64,000 bases of DNA, taken from Pectobacterium aquaticum. GTDB taxonomy: Bacteria > Pseudomonadota > Gammaproteobacteria > Enterobacterales > Enterobacteriaceae. Shown piece by piece: positions 8,833-18,937 of the stretch (position 1 is the stretch's first letter; the number at the start of each line of letters is the position of its first letter). The position numbers and the translations under genes are program-made. The notes below the pieces were generated by a model. The model was not told the DNA's origin, searched no databases, and saw nothing but the letters and a program-made list of their open reading frames with translations. The stretch covers positions 1 through 64,000 of the forward strand of contig NZ_CP086253.1 of assembly GCF_003382565.3 (NCBI RefSeq), given 5' to 3'.

Positions 8833-10023
8833 TCAGGCCAGCGCGCGTCGTTTGGCGCTGCGCATTTCCTGTAGCAGGGTGATGAAAGACGTGATCAACA
8901 TAAAGATGACGGCAGACCAGAAAATGGCGTGAGGATGGCCGTTATCCAGCAGCCAGCCGAACAGCACGGGCCCCGCTGCGCCACCCAGATTAAAGCCGGT
9001 GGAGACAATCCCAAACACCCGACCTTCCGCCCCCGGTGGGGATGCGGCACGCACCAGCATATCCCGAGAAGGGGCAATCATGCCGGAGAGGAAACCGGCA
9101 GCTGCCAGCAATGGCACAAGCACGATAGTCGGTAAGGAATACATGGCAACGATACTGACCAGCACGGCGGTTACGGCTAGCGCAGCCGTCGCCACCAGCC
9201 CGTGACGCTTGGTTTTATCCGCCAGTGAGCCGCCAGCCAATACGCCAAAGGCGCTGGCGAACAGGAACGCGGTCAGCGCTACGTTAGCCTGTGACAGCGA
9301 CAAATCGTAGCCCGTGACTAGCGCCGTCACCGAGAAGTTCTGGATTGAACCCGTACTTAAATTCAGCAGCAGGAACAGAATGAGCAGCGCCAGAATCGGC
9401 AGCGTGAAAACGGGTGCGCGCGATTTGCTTGGCTGGGTGCCTGTTGCTGCCGCGGGTTTCACTCGGATGGGCTCATCGCGATCGGTCAGAAGCAGCGGTA
9501 TCGTCAGCAAGCCGAGAACGCCGGAAACGATGAATGCGCTATTGATGCCGGAAAAGGCGGCAACGGACAGCAAAATACCGGGCGCAATGGCCGTGCCCAG
9601 AAAGCCGGAAAACGTATGCACCGAGAACGCGCGGCCCATGCGTTTCTCATCAATCCCGCGCGACAGCAAGGCGTAATCCGCCGGATGGTAAACTGCGTTC
9701 GCTACCCCAGCGAGTCCCATCGCGGCGATCAGCCAAACGTAGCTGCCTGAAAAACCGAGCGAGAGAAAACAGAGGCTTCCGAGCGTGATCCCGGCGGTTA
9801 ACGTACGGCGTGCGCCGATACGGTCCACCATAAAACCAATCGGTGTCTGCACGCAGGCGGAGACAATGTTGAATACGCTGAGCGCAAAACCAAGCTCGAC
9901 AAAACTAATATCACGCTGGGCTGACAGCAGCGGAATGAGCGCGGGCAGCACCATCATATGGAAGTGACTCACCAGATGCGCTGATGAGATTTGCGCTAGT
10001 AGCGGTAGTTTTATGAATTTCAT
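8833..10023 (-). CDS. MFS transporter (Fsr-like drug efflux type)
   Basis: 396-residue major facilitator with about 12 hydrophobic segments. The N-terminal stretch SSAHLVSHFHMMVLPALIP followed by the TM2-3 loop GFMVDRIGARRTL resembles the fosmidomycin-resistance (Fsr) type. The start MKFIKLPLLAQ at 10023 is preferred to an in-frame upstream start at 10092, which would add 23 polar residues unlike the family. No obvious ribosome site is seen before either. Substrate unknown. Confidence 0.85.
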   Translation of the reverse strand: MKFIKLPLLAQISSAHLVSHFHMMVLPALIPLLSAQRDISFVELGFALSVFNIVSACVQTPIGFMVDRIGARRTLTAGITLGSLCFLSLGFSGSYVWLIAAMGLAGVANAVYHPADYALLSRGIDEKRMGRAFSVHTFSGFLGTAIAPGILLSVAAFSGINSAFIVSGVLGLLTIPLLLTDRDEPIRVKPAAATGTQPSKSRAPVFTLPILALLILFLLLNLSTGSIQNFSVTALVTGYDLSLSQANVALTAFLFASAFGVLAGGSLADKTKRHGLVATAALAVTAVLVSIVAMYSLPTIVLVPLLAAAGFLSGMIAPSRDMLVRAASPPGAEGRVFGIVSTGFNLGGAAGPVLFGWLLDNGHPHAIFWSAVIFMLITSFITLLQEMRSAKRRALA

Positions 10024-10187
10024 GTTGTTTTTGCAGCTTACAGGTCTGTAGATTTTATTATCGTGAGAGCTGGCGCAGGAACAGGGCGTCACTCCCTGGC
10101 AAATGGATCATAAGGTTAGCCTATTACTTATATCATCTATGGCGAATATTGATACCCGCCTTTTCGACAGAATAGGGAGAGAATGGC

Positions 10188-10328
10188 ATGACGAGTAAAT
10201 CGTATTTGGGAGGGTATTTGGTCAGATTCGTTCGAGGATTGCTGTCCACGCTGGGAATAACGCACAGGCCGTTTCCGGCCCGTGCGGGTGAGTTGGTGAA
10301 GGAAGAAATGGTGATTACGAGAGCTTAA
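10188..10328 (+). CDS. Possible 46-residue small protein
   Basis: ATG at 10188 is preceded by GGGAGAG at good spacing and opens 46 codons ending at 10328, overlapping the last 14 bases of the convergent chemoreceptor gene. The middle (GGYLVRFVRGLLSTLGI) could form an amphipathic helix. No family is recognised; it may be a chance ORF with a good ribosome site. Confidence 0.22.
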   Translation: MTSKSYLGGYLVRFVRGLLSTLGITHRPFPARAGELVKEEMVITRA

Positions 10329-12318
10329 ATACCAGCACCGTTTGCGCGAGCTGTCTGGCCTGTTCTTCCAGTGACGCCGCCGCCGCCGTGGCTTCCTGCA
10401 CCAGCGCGGCGTTCTGTTGGGTGACACCATCCATCTCGTGAACGGCCTGTGTCACCTGACTGATCCCGCGCGATTGTTCATCCGACGCTGAGACGATCTC
10501 ATCCATGATGTCTTTTACCGACGTGACGGCACTCAGCATTTCTTGCATGGTCTCACCGGCGTTCTGCACCAGCGTGACCCCGCTATCGACGCGGCTGGCG
10601 GACTCTGTAATCAGCGCGGTGATATCTTTTACGGCACTGGCGCTGCGCTGCGCGAGATTACGCACCTCGTTGGCAACAACGGCAAAACCGCGCCCTTGTT
10701 CGCCCGCTCTGGCCGCTTCCACCGCCGCGTTGAGTGCCAGAATATTGGTCTGGAACGCGATGCCGTTGATGATACTGGTAATGTCGGCAATTTTCTTCGA
10801 ACTGTCGTCGATCTCATTCATTATATGAACAACCTGACCGACAATCTTGTCGCCTTTCTGGGCAATGTGAGCCGCGTTCTGCGCCAGCGTTGTGGCGTTA
10901 TGGGCGTTATCCGCATTCTGTTTCACCGTCGCCGTAATCTGTTCCATGCTGGCGGCGGTTTCTTCCAACGCCGCTGCCTGCTGCTCGGTGCGCGAAGCAA
11001 GATCGATGTTGCCTGCCGCAATTTCCGTCGCACCGTGGCTGACGGATTCGCTGGTGCTAATTAGCTGCTCGGCGATATCTCTCAACTGTGCCTGCATGGT
11101 GTGCATTGCGTAAAAAATACTGCCGTCGTCCTTTGGCTGCACGGGGATAATTTGCGTTAAATCCCCTTGTGCCACGGACAGCGCGATCTGCGCGGCCTGA
11201 GCGGGTTCCCCGCCGATAGGACGGGCAACCTTGTGGTTAAAGATGATGCCCAGTACACCGGAAACGACCACGATACTCAGCACCATAAGCAGTAGCGCCA
11301 TGTTGCGCTGCTGCACCGTTTCCGCCATCACCACATTAACGGGAGCAGACAGGCCGAGCATCCAGGGCGTTCCGGTATCGCCGATGGTGACTGGCACATA
11401 CACGTTAAACGCCGGCGTGTTCAGCACGGCACTGTTACGTTCGATCTGATAAGGCTGACCGGTGGTGGCATGTTCAAGCAGCGTTGGGTCATTTTCAATT
11501 TTTTTGGTCACCCGAGCGTTGTCGGGATGAGAAATATAGGCACCCGTATGGGACAGCAGCTGTGCATAGCCTGAGCCTTTATAGGGTTTGATGTCGTTAG
11601 TGAGCCGTTGCAGTGTATCCAGCGAAAAATCAGCGGTGACGGAGCCGTAAAATTTGTTGTTGATGATGATAGGCACGGCAATGGAGGTCAGCAGGACATC
11701 GACGCCGTTGTAGGGGTAGCTATACGGTTCCAGAATCACTTCTTTCTGGAGCTTCTTCGGCAGCAGGTAGTAGTCGCCGCTGCCGGGCGTTTCATAATCC
11801 ACAAGATTATGCAGAGCAACGTTGCCTGCGGTATCGCGATCGACATAGCGGACGAAGCGGCCTTGAGGGTCCTGATCGGGTTGACTGGCGAACTCCCGAT
11901 CTTTGCCGTCAAACGCATCGGGTTCCCACGCCAGCGACATCGAAAGGAAGTCGGGATGACTCTTCAGCGCATTCTTCAGCAGTGTCTCCGCAGTTTTTCG
12001 ATCGGCGTTACCTGCTTCTTGCAGGCTGACCACGCTCTGCACCAAATTACGTGCCGCATGGAGTGCGACATCCAGTTTTTGCTGAATCAGGTAGCTGTTG
12101 GTATACGCCGTTTGCTCAAGATACTGCTGTGCGATGGTCTTTTGCTGCTGGCCAGATTGCCAAATCAGCAGGCCGATGGTGAGAATAAAACCGAGTGCGA
12201 TGGTGGTGACGCCCGCCAGGAGCATCAGCATCCGTGTGCTGAGTTTTCTTCTTAACGCGGTTGGCGAGGAATGAATGGGTAGATTGCTGTGATTAACCGG
12301 TAACAGTGTTGTAGACAT
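10315..12318 (-). CDS. Methyl-accepting chemotaxis protein
   Basis: 667-residue transmembrane chemoreceptor. Start MSTTLLPVNHS (12318) has GAGGAT upstream; 13 more in-frame residues are possible. TM1 is near residues 30-52, a long periplasmic Cache-like sensor follows (FYGSVTADFSLDTLQRL), TM2 lies near 330-350, then HAMP and the signalling coiled coil with hairpin tip GIAFQTNILALNAAVEAARA. It ends VLVFKLS, without the NWETF-type CheR/CheB tether. Single gene; ligand unknown. Confidence 0.94.
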   Translation of the reverse strand: MSTTLLPVNHSNLPIHSSPTALRRKLSTRMLMLLAGVTTIALGFILTIGLLIWQSGQQQKTIAQQYLEQTAYTNSYLIQQKLDVALHAARNLVQSVVSLQEAGNADRKTAETLLKNALKSHPDFLSMSLAWEPDAFDGKDREFASQPDQDPQGRFVRYVDRDTAGNVALHNLVDYETPGSGDYYLLPKKLQKEVILEPYSYPYNGVDVLLTSIAVPIIINNKFYGSVTADFSLDTLQRLTNDIKPYKGSGYAQLLSHTGAYISHPDNARVTKKIENDPTLLEHATTGQPYQIERNSAVLNTPAFNVYVPVTIGDTGTPWMLGLSAPVNVVMAETVQQRNMALLLMVLSIVVVSGVLGIIFNHKVARPIGGEPAQAAQIALSVAQGDLTQIIPVQPKDDGSIFYAMHTMQAQLRDIAEQLISTSESVSHGATEIAAGNIDLASRTEQQAAALEETAASMEQITATVKQNADNAHNATTLAQNAAHIAQKGDKIVGQVVHIMNEIDDSSKKIADITSIINGIAFQTNILALNAAVEAARAGEQGRGFAVVANEVRNLAQRSASAVKDITALITESASRVDSGVTLVQNAGETMQEMLSAVTSVKDIMDEIVSASDEQSRGISQVTQAVHEMDGVTQQNAALVQEATAAAASLEEQARQLAQTVLVFKLS

Positions 12319-12530
12319 ATGCGTAATATCCTCGAGGATATAAGCGCCTGTAGGCACCTTGTTTCATAAAAGAATCAATCGATTGTCTTCCTTTCTGTTT
12401 TGGCGTCATTCCCTTGCGCGACTCGTCATTATTTGTGATGTAAGTCACAAATAAATTATCGGCAAGAAACACTACGTCTTTAGGTTATTCACGAAAATGT
12501 CACAAATCAGGTGGTACTTAAATCAAGATA

Positions 12531-12555
12531 GCAGTGAGGCAGGACGCCTCACTGC
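12531..12555 (-). terminator. Hairpin after the LacI-family gene
   Basis: GCAGTGAGGC-aggac-GCCTCACTGC is a perfect 10-bp stem just downstream of the minus-strand LacI-family gene. Read on the minus strand it is followed by TATCTTGATTT, a weak U-rich tail. Confidence 0.6.
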
Positions 12556-12566
12556 GTGAGCGAGGA

Positions 12567-13580
12567 TTAGGCGGCAGGGCCTTTGTTGACGGAATCGCGG
12601 ATAATCAATTCGCCTTTGAAGGCTGGCGTAGGCGCGATGGTTTCACCCTCCAGCCAGCACAGCAGTTTCTCAAGGGTATAGCTGATCATCTCGGCGACGG
12701 GCACATGCACGGTAGTGAGGGGCGGGTAGAACCATGATGCCATCGGTAAATCATCGAACCCCAGTAGCGAGACATCCTGCGGAATCGCGAGGCCGTGTTC
12801 GCGTAGCGCTTTGGCCGCGCCAATCGCCATATCGTCATTACTGGCGACCAGTGCACTGAAGGTGGCTGACCGCTGAAGCAGGGTTTTTGCTGCCGTATAA
12901 CCGCTGTCATGGGTCCAGTCGCCTGACGCAACCAACCTGTCATTATAGGGAATCCCGTTTTCCTCCAGCGCCTGCCGGTAGCCCGCCAGTCGGCTTGTAC
13001 CCGTGGGGGAGTTCGCCGATCCACAGACAAAGGCGATATCACGGTGGCCCTGTCCTATCAGGTAATTGACGGCATCATGGCAGTGCTGCTGGTGATTGGC
13101 GCAGATGCCATTATCGCCGTGCTGATGCAGTGTGCGGTTCACGACCATGATCGGCTGATCGTGCTGTTCGATAATCTCTTCCAGTTCATTCGTAGAGAGA
13201 AAACGCGGATAGATAATGACGGCATCGCAGCGTAAATCGAGCAGGAACTGGATCGCTTCGCGCTCTTCTTCCGCGCTGTGCTTGCCATCTGCCATGATGA
13301 GCTGCCGCCCGTATTTCTCCGTCATGGTTGCCGTTTGGAACAGCAATTCGCTGAAATAGGGGCCGCTGTACAGCGTGTTGGTCACAACCAAACCAATAAT
13401 TTGCGATTTGCTCGTGGCGAGCTGGCGCGCCAGCAGGTTGGGCCGGTAGCCAATCTCTTCAATCGCCTGGAATACCCGATCCCGCGTGGTTTTACTGACG
13501 TAGTTATTCCCTGTCAGCACGCGTGATACGGTGGCTTTGGATACACCGGCTTTTTTCGCTACATCGAGCATGGTTACCAT
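12567..13580 (-). CDS. LacI-family repressor, AscG-like
   Basis: 337-residue sugar-responsive repressor. The LacI HTH is at the N-terminus (MLDVAKKAGVSKATVSRVLT) and a periplasmic-binding-protein-like domain follows. Stretches such as GLVVTNTLY, DGKHSAEEEREAIQ and CDAVIIYPRFLS recall E. coli AscG, repressor of the beta-glucoside asc operon. Start at 13580 gives MVTMLDV; a further 13 in-frame residues upstream are probably not translated. It is divergent from the beta-glucoside PTS operon, with a LacI-type operator at 13726 between them. Confidence 0.9.
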   Translation of the reverse strand: MVTMLDVAKKAGVSKATVSRVLTGNNYVSKTTRDRVFQAIEEIGYRPNLLARQLATSKSQIIGLVVTNTLYSGPYFSELLFQTATMTEKYGRQLIMADGKHSAEEEREAIQFLLDLRCDAVIIYPRFLSTNELEEIIEQHDQPIMVVNRTLHQHGDNGICANHQQHCHDAVNYLIGQGHRDIAFVCGSANSPTGTSRLAGYRQALEENGIPYNDRLVASGDWTHDSGYTAAKTLLQRSATFSALVASNDDMAIGAAKALREHGLAIPQDVSLLGFDDLPMASWFYPPLTTVHVPVAEMISYTLEKLLCWLEGETIAPTPAFKGELIIRDSVNKGPAA

Positions 13581-13725
13581 CGTACTTTCTCGTTTTCCTG
13601 TGCTGCCTGATGTCGTCATTATAGGGAAAAATCCTCCTTTTTTATCACCAATAACAAGTGTAGGGATAAAAATATTCCCCGATTGCGCTATTTATGATCG
13701 CCTTCAAAAAACAGTAAAAACAATA

Positions 13726-13739
13726 TGAAACCGGTTGCA
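13726..13739. promoter_or_regulatory. Probable LacI/AscG-type operator
   Basis: TGAAACCGGTTGCA is a near-perfect palindrome around the central CCGG, close to the TGAAACCGGTTTCA form used by AscG-like regulators. It lies in the divergent gap between the LacI-family gene and the PTS operon, 53 bases before the IIB start, where it could repress both. Confidence 0.65.
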
Positions 13740-13791
13740 TATTATTTTTTGTCTTGCTTGAATAATAAAAAAAAGGACGGTGAGGTGCAGT

Positions 13792-14097
13792 ATGAATAAG
13801 ATTTTACTCTGTTGCGCAGCAGGAATGTCTACCAGCATGCTGGTACAGCGGATGGAAAAGGTCGCCGAGAAAAAGGCGATCGCTGTTGAGATAAAAGCCG
13901 TGGGTTTTGAAGAGTTTAATGAGCTAATTGATGAATATGATTGCTGCCTTCTTGGGCCGCAAATTAAGTATAAACTGCCTGAATTCAAGGCGATAGCTGA
14001 CGAGAAAGCGAAGCCGATTGCGGTCATTAATATGGTCGATTACGGCATGATGAATGGGGAAAAAGTCCTCAATGATGCCCTGGCGATGATCAATTAG
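13792..14097 (+). CDS. PTS lactose/cellobiose family component IIB
   Basis: 101-residue cytoplasmic EIIB that passes phosphate from IIA to the incoming sugar. The phosphorylated Cys lies in KILLCCAAGMSTSMLV at the N-terminus, the classic P-loop-like cellobiose EIIB motif. Start at 13792 has GGTGAGG upstream and avoids a three-residue extension. First gene of IIB-IIC-IIA-glucosidase. Chb/Cel-type rather than the Bgl-type EIIBC of E. coli ascF, although the adjacent regulator is AscG-like. Confidence 0.93.
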   Translation: MNKILLCCAAGMSTSMLVQRMEKVAEKKAIAVEIKAVGFEEFNELIDEYDCCLLGPQIKYKLPEFKAIADEKAKPIAVINMVDYGMMNGEKVLNDALAMIN

Positions 14098-14113
14098 TAT
14101 AACGGGAGGAATA

Positions 14114-15427
14114 ATGAGTAAATTAACCGAGTCATTATTCAGCATTATCGAAAACCGTATTAGCCCCATTGCGGCAAAACTCTCCAGCCAGCGTCATGTT
14201 GTGGCAATTAAAGATGGCTTTATTGCCTCGATGCCGTTTTTAATTGTCGGTTCTTTTATGATGTTATTCGCCCATCCGCCTTTTAGCCCGAATAGTGAAT
14301 GGGCTTTTGCGCAGTGGTGGCTGGGGATGGTGGAACGCCACGGCGAACAAATCATGATGCCCTACAACATGACGATGGGCATTATGGCGGTGTATATCAC
14401 CAGCGCCATCGCTTATAACCTGGCGCAGAGCTATAAAATGAACGGTTTTATGGCGGCCAGTCTGTCGCTGATGTCGTTCATGGTGGTGGCCGCTCCGCAA
14501 ATCGACAAAAGCCTGCCGGTGGGGTCGCTGGGCGGCGAGGGGATTTTCACTGCGATTATCGTGGCGATCTATTCGACGGAGCTGATGCATTTCTTGCAGA
14601 AGCGCAATATTGGTATTCGCCTGCCTGAACAGGTGCCGCCGAAAATTCGCCAGTCTTTCGATCTGCTGATCCCGATTCTTGCCATCTTCCTGACGCTCTT
14701 CCCGCTTAGCCTGTTTATGCAGAGCCAATTCGGCATGCTGTTACCGCAGGCGATCATGGCCGTCTTCGCGCCGATTATCTCGGCATCCGACTCGCTCCCT
14801 GCCATCCTGATCGCGGTGCTGCTCTGCCACCTGCTGTGGTTTGCCGGGATTCACGGTGCGGTTATCGTCGGCGGCATTTTGCAGGCGTTCTGGCTGACCA
14901 ACTTAGGGATCAATCAGGAAGCGTTTAACGCGGGTGCACCGATCACCAAAATCTTTATTGAACCCTTCTGGCAGTTCTTCATTACGGTGGGCGGCTCGGG
15001 AGCGACCATGGGGCTGGTCTTCCTCTATCTGCGCAGCCGTTCTGCTCACCTGCGCGCCATCGGCAAGTTGGCCGTGGTGCCGAGCATGTTCAACATCAAC
15101 GAACCGGTGATTTTTGGTTCACCTATCGTGATGAACCCGCTGATGTTTATTCCGTTTATTACCGCGCCGTTGGTGAACGCTACCCTTGCCTATATCGCGT
15201 TAAAAACCGATTTGGTGCACCGCGTGATTTCTCTTGCGCCCTGGACAACGCCGGGCCCGATTGGCGCCGCCTGGTCTACGGGGTGGGACTGGCGTGCGGT
15301 GGTGCTGGTGGGGGTACTGATTGTCGTCTCGTCCCTAATCTATTACCCCTTCTTCAAAATGTATGAACGTCAGCTGATCGCACAAGAAGTGGGGACAGCA
15401 GAGGAGGCAGTGAGTGATGCGCGATGA
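14114..15427 (+). CDS. PTS cellobiose-family permease component IIC
   Basis: 437-residue membrane permease of the lactose/cellobiose PTS family, with about ten hydrophobic segments. It carries the conserved LLWFAGIHGAVIVGG and PSMFNINEPVIFGSPIV loops (the NEP motif binds sugar). GGGAGGAATA precedes the ATG; its 3' end overlaps the IIA gene by about 11 bases. It imports and, with IIB, phosphorylates the beta-glucoside hydrolysed by the product at 15792. Confidence 0.95.
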   Translation: MSKLTESLFSIIENRISPIAAKLSSQRHVVAIKDGFIASMPFLIVGSFMMLFAHPPFSPNSEWAFAQWWLGMVERHGEQIMMPYNMTMGIMAVYITSAIAYNLAQSYKMNGFMAASLSLMSFMVVAAPQIDKSLPVGSLGGEGIFTAIIVAIYSTELMHFLQKRNIGIRLPEQVPPKIRQSFDLLIPILAIFLTLFPLSLFMQSQFGMLLPQAIMAVFAPIISASDSLPAILIAVLLCHLLWFAGIHGAVIVGGILQAFWLTNLGINQEAFNAGAPITKIFIEPFWQFFITVGGSGATMGLVFLYLRSRSAHLRAIGKLAVVPSMFNINEPVIFGSPIVMNPLMFIPFITAPLVNATLAYIALKTDLVHRVISLAPWTTPGPIGAAWSTGWDWRAVVLVGVLIVVSSLIYYPFFKMYERQLIAQEVGTAEEAVSDAR

Positions 15428-15758
15428 AACCATGCTTGATGAAACGACGGTAATGGAACTGATTATCTATGCGGGAGAAGCGCGCTCCAGCTCGATGGAA
15501 GCGCTGAGCGCCTCCAGAAAATACGACTGGGACAAGGCTGAGGAACTGCTGAACACCGCTTCCGTTGCGGCGCGCAAAGCCCACCAAATTCAGACGGCCT
15601 TGATTGGTGCCGATGAGGGCAGCGGGAAAATCCCGGTCAACCTGATTCTGGTTCACGCGCAAGATCACCTGATGAACGCGATGCTATGCCGTGAACTGGT
15701 GGAGGAGCTGATTCAACTGCATCGGGAAATCTCTACCCTGAAACAGCTTATAAATTAA
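15417..15758 (+). CDS. PTS lactose/cellobiose family component IIA
   Basis: 113-residue all-helical EIIA. The N-terminal helix (MELIIYAGEARSSSMEAL) and the phospho-His motif ILVHAQDHLMNAM near residue 80 are diagnostic. The start is either the GTG at 15414 or the ATG at 15417, both close behind GAGGAGG; ATG is used here. It overlaps the end of IIC, indicating translational coupling. Confidence 0.93.
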   Translation: MRDETMLDETTVMELIIYAGEARSSSMEALSASRKYDWDKAEELLNTASVAARKAHQIQTALIGADEGSGKIPVNLILVHAQDHLMNAMLCRELVEELIQLHREISTLKQLIN

Positions 15759-15791
15759 TAGTATGCAAACCTGAAATGAGAAGGAAATAAC

Positions 15792-17234
15792 ATGTCTGTT
15801 CAACAATTACCGAAAGACTTTCTGTGGGGCGGCGCGGTAGCGGCGCATCAAGTTGAAGGTGGTTGGGATCAAGGTGGCAAAGGCGTCAGCATTTGCGATG
15901 TCCTGTCCGGCGGTGCCCACGGCGTTGACCGTGTGATCACCGATGGCGTACAGCCTGGTGTCAGTTATCCAAACCATCAGGCGGTGGAGTTCTACTCCCA
16001 CTATAAGCAGGATATTGCTCTGTTCGCCGAAATGGGCTTCAAATGCTTTCGCACCTCGATTGCCTGGGCGCGTATTTTCCCCAATGGTGATGAGCTGGAG
16101 CCGAATGAAGCAGGCCTGCAATTCTATGACGACCTGTTTGATGAGCTGTTGAAATACAACATCGAGCCAGTGATTACGCTGTCTCACTTTGAAATGCCGC
16201 ATCATCTGGTTAAGCAATACGGCGGCTGGCTGAACCGTAAAGTGGTGGATTTTTTTGTCCGCTACAGCGAAGTGGTCATGAAGCGTTACCAGTCCAAAGT
16301 GAAATACTGGATGACTTTCAATGAGATAAACAACCAGCGTAACTGGCAGTATCCGCTGTTTGGCTACTGCTGTTCCGGCGTGATTTTTACCGATCACGAC
16401 AAGCCGGAGCAGGCGATGTACCAAACGCTGCACCACCAGTTTGTCGCTAGTGCGAAAGTGGTGAAGCTGGGTCATGAAATTAACCCGAATTTCAAAATTG
16501 GCTGCATGCTGGCGCTGGTGCCGATCTATCCGTGGTCATGCCATCCAGATGACGTGATGTTTGCACAGGAAGCGATGCGTGAGCGTCACCTGTTCGGTGA
16601 CGTGCAACTGCGTGGCTACTACCCGTCCTACATCCTGAAAGAGTGGGCACGCAAAGGCTATCAGATTGATATGCAGCCAGAAGATGAACAGACGCTGCGC
16701 GAAGGCTGCACGGACTATCTGGGCTTCAGCTACTACATGAGCAGCGCGGTGCAACTGTCGGCGAAAGGCCAGAAAAAGGAAGATGCGATTACGGGCTTTG
16801 ACGGCGGCGTGAAAAACCCGCACGTGAAGGCATCGGAATGGGGCTGGCAGATTGACCCGGTTGGCCTGCGCTATACGCTGAACAGCTTCTACGAGCGTTA
16901 TCAGAAACCGATGTTCATCGTCGAAAACGGCTTTGGCGCGGTAGACAAGGCGGAAGCCGACGGCAGCATTAACGATGATTACCGCATCGAATACCTCAAA
17001 GCGCATATCGATCAGATGAAGAAAGCCGTCGTCGAAGACGGCGTGGAACTGATGGGCTATACCCCGTGGGGCTGCATCGACTGCGTGTCGTTCACCACGG
17101 GCCAGTACAACAAACGCTACGGTTTCATCCATGTGGATAAACACGATGATGGCACTGGCACGTTCAAGCGCTCGAAGAAAAAGAGCTTTGACTGGTATAA
17201 GAAGGTGATCGCCAGCAACGGCGCCGAGCTATAA
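15792..17234 (+). CDS. 6-phospho-beta-glucosidase (GH1)
   Basis: 480-residue family 1 glycosidase, similar in type to AscB/BglA/BglB. The acid/base Glu is in WMTFNEINN (about residue 178) and the nucleophile Glu in FIVENGFGAVD (about 378). It opens with LPKDFLWGGAVAAHQVEGG, the usual GH1 start. GAGAAGGAAA precedes the ATG. Last gene of the PTS operon, it splits the 6-phospho-beta-glucoside into glucose-6-phosphate and aglycone or glucose, plausibly from plant arbutin/salicin or cellobiose. Confidence 0.95.
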   Translation: MSVQQLPKDFLWGGAVAAHQVEGGWDQGGKGVSICDVLSGGAHGVDRVITDGVQPGVSYPNHQAVEFYSHYKQDIALFAEMGFKCFRTSIAWARIFPNGDELEPNEAGLQFYDDLFDELLKYNIEPVITLSHFEMPHHLVKQYGGWLNRKVVDFFVRYSEVVMKRYQSKVKYWMTFNEINNQRNWQYPLFGYCCSGVIFTDHDKPEQAMYQTLHHQFVASAKVVKLGHEINPNFKIGCMLALVPIYPWSCHPDDVMFAQEAMRERHLFGDVQLRGYYPSYILKEWARKGYQIDMQPEDEQTLREGCTDYLGFSYYMSSAVQLSAKGQKKEDAITGFDGGVKNPHVKASEWGWQIDPVGLRYTLNSFYERYQKPMFIVENGFGAVDKAEADGSINDDYRIEYLKAHIDQMKKAVVEDGVELMGYTPWGCIDCVSFTTGQYNKRYGFIHVDKHDDGTGTFKRSKKKSFDWYKKVIASNGAEL

Positions 17235-17263
17235 CAGCGATTGCAGGAAACGTTGGTCACAGG

Positions 17264-17288
17264 GCCGTGCTTAACCGCACGGCTTTTT
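17264..17288 (+). terminator. Terminator after the PTS operon
   Basis: GCCGTGC-ttaacc-GCACGGC followed by TTTTT, 30 bases after the glucosidase stop. It separates the accessory operon from yidA. Confidence 0.88.
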
Positions 17289-17319
17289 ACGTTGCATGTC
17301 ATACGCCTGTCACCCTGCC

Positions 17320-18205
<886 letters not shown>

Positions 18206-18223
18206 TTATTTACATATAAAGCC

Positions 18224-18248
18224 GAATAGCCATCAACGATGGCTATTC
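18224..18248 (+). terminator. Hairpin after yidA
   Basis: GAATAGCCATC-aac-GATGGCTATTC, an 11-bp perfect stem about 20 bases after the yidA stop. There is no U-run (CATGACT follows), so it may protect the 3' end rather than terminate. Confidence 0.5.
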
Positions 18249-18459
18249 CATGACTAATTACTTTTCACGATATTTAATATCATGGTTTTTAATGGTAGCC
18301 AGTCAAAAAATACTAAAATTAAATACTGTTTAATAAAATAAAACCTGTTATTAATTTCAATTTTATATTGAGCTGTTTTATCATTTTTTCTTGCTATTTA
18401 TGTGGTGTATGATTTCCTTGATAAAAATAATTTAATCTAAACTAACAAGGATAGTGTAT
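18249..18459. other. AT-rich gap before the Hcp cassette
   Basis: About 210 bases, strongly AT-rich compared with yidA, holding no gene I can support. It marks the left edge of a horizontally acquired cassette and must contain its promoter. I looked for a sigma-54 (GG-N10-GC) site like that of the second hcp and found none. Confidence 0.5.
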
Positions 18460-18927
18460 ATGTCATACCTCATTTATCTCACCTTAGAAGGTGATCAGCA
18501 GGGGTTAATTTCCTCTGGATGTTCGACGGTTAATTCTATTGGCAATCGTTATCAATCTGGGCATGAGAATCAAATTCAAGTCTTAGGGTTAAACCATACA
18601 ATAACGAGGGAAGAGAATATATCGCATCATCCTATACAACTCATTAAACCTATAGATAAGTCGTCTCCATTACTCGGCGTGTCAGTGACATCAAATGAAA
18701 AGCTAACGGCAAGTTTTTTCTTCTATCGAACCAATATGGCAGGGCAATTAGAAGTATTCTACGAGTTAATATTGACTGATGCGCGAATTGTATCTATTTC
18801 TTCATCATATCCTAACTCAATAAATAATAATGATTCTATTCCTTATGAGGAAGTCATGCTGAAGTATGCCAGTATATCTTGGTCGCATAAAATAGCAGGC
18901 ACATCGGGTTATAGCATTTGGAATTAG
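18460..18927 (+). CDS. Hcp-family T6SS tube protein
   Basis: 155-residue Hcp homologue. It opens MSYLIYLTLEGDQQGLISSG and ends with the Hcp-type strand YASISWSHKIAGTSGYSIWN, parallel to ISIEGKTQGNITAGA and KIDWEHTVAGTSG of the second Hcp (63060). Hcp hexamers form the T6SS inner tube and chaperone small effectors. ATG 18460 follows AAGGA; an in-frame GTG six bases earlier is less likely. AT-rich. It leads a cassette with a muramidase and its probable immunity protein, so it probably carries that effector. Confidence 0.88.
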   Translation: MSYLIYLTLEGDQQGLISSGCSTVNSIGNRYQSGHENQIQVLGLNHTITREENISHHPIQLIKPIDKSSPLLGVSVTSNEKLTASFFFYRTNMAGQLEVFYELILTDARIVSISSSYPNSINNNDSIPYEEVMLKYASISWSHKIAGTSGYSIWN

Positions 18928-18937
18928 AGAGCTGATT

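Noticed and set aside
15807..16475. 222-codon minus-strand ORF within the GH1 gene
   Set aside because: Shadow of the 6-phospho-beta-glucosidase gene, whose catalytic motifs are intact on the plus strand.
18249..18459. Sigma-54 promoter for the first hcp
   Set aside because: A TTGC is present near 18399 but no GG lies at the correct distance upstream.
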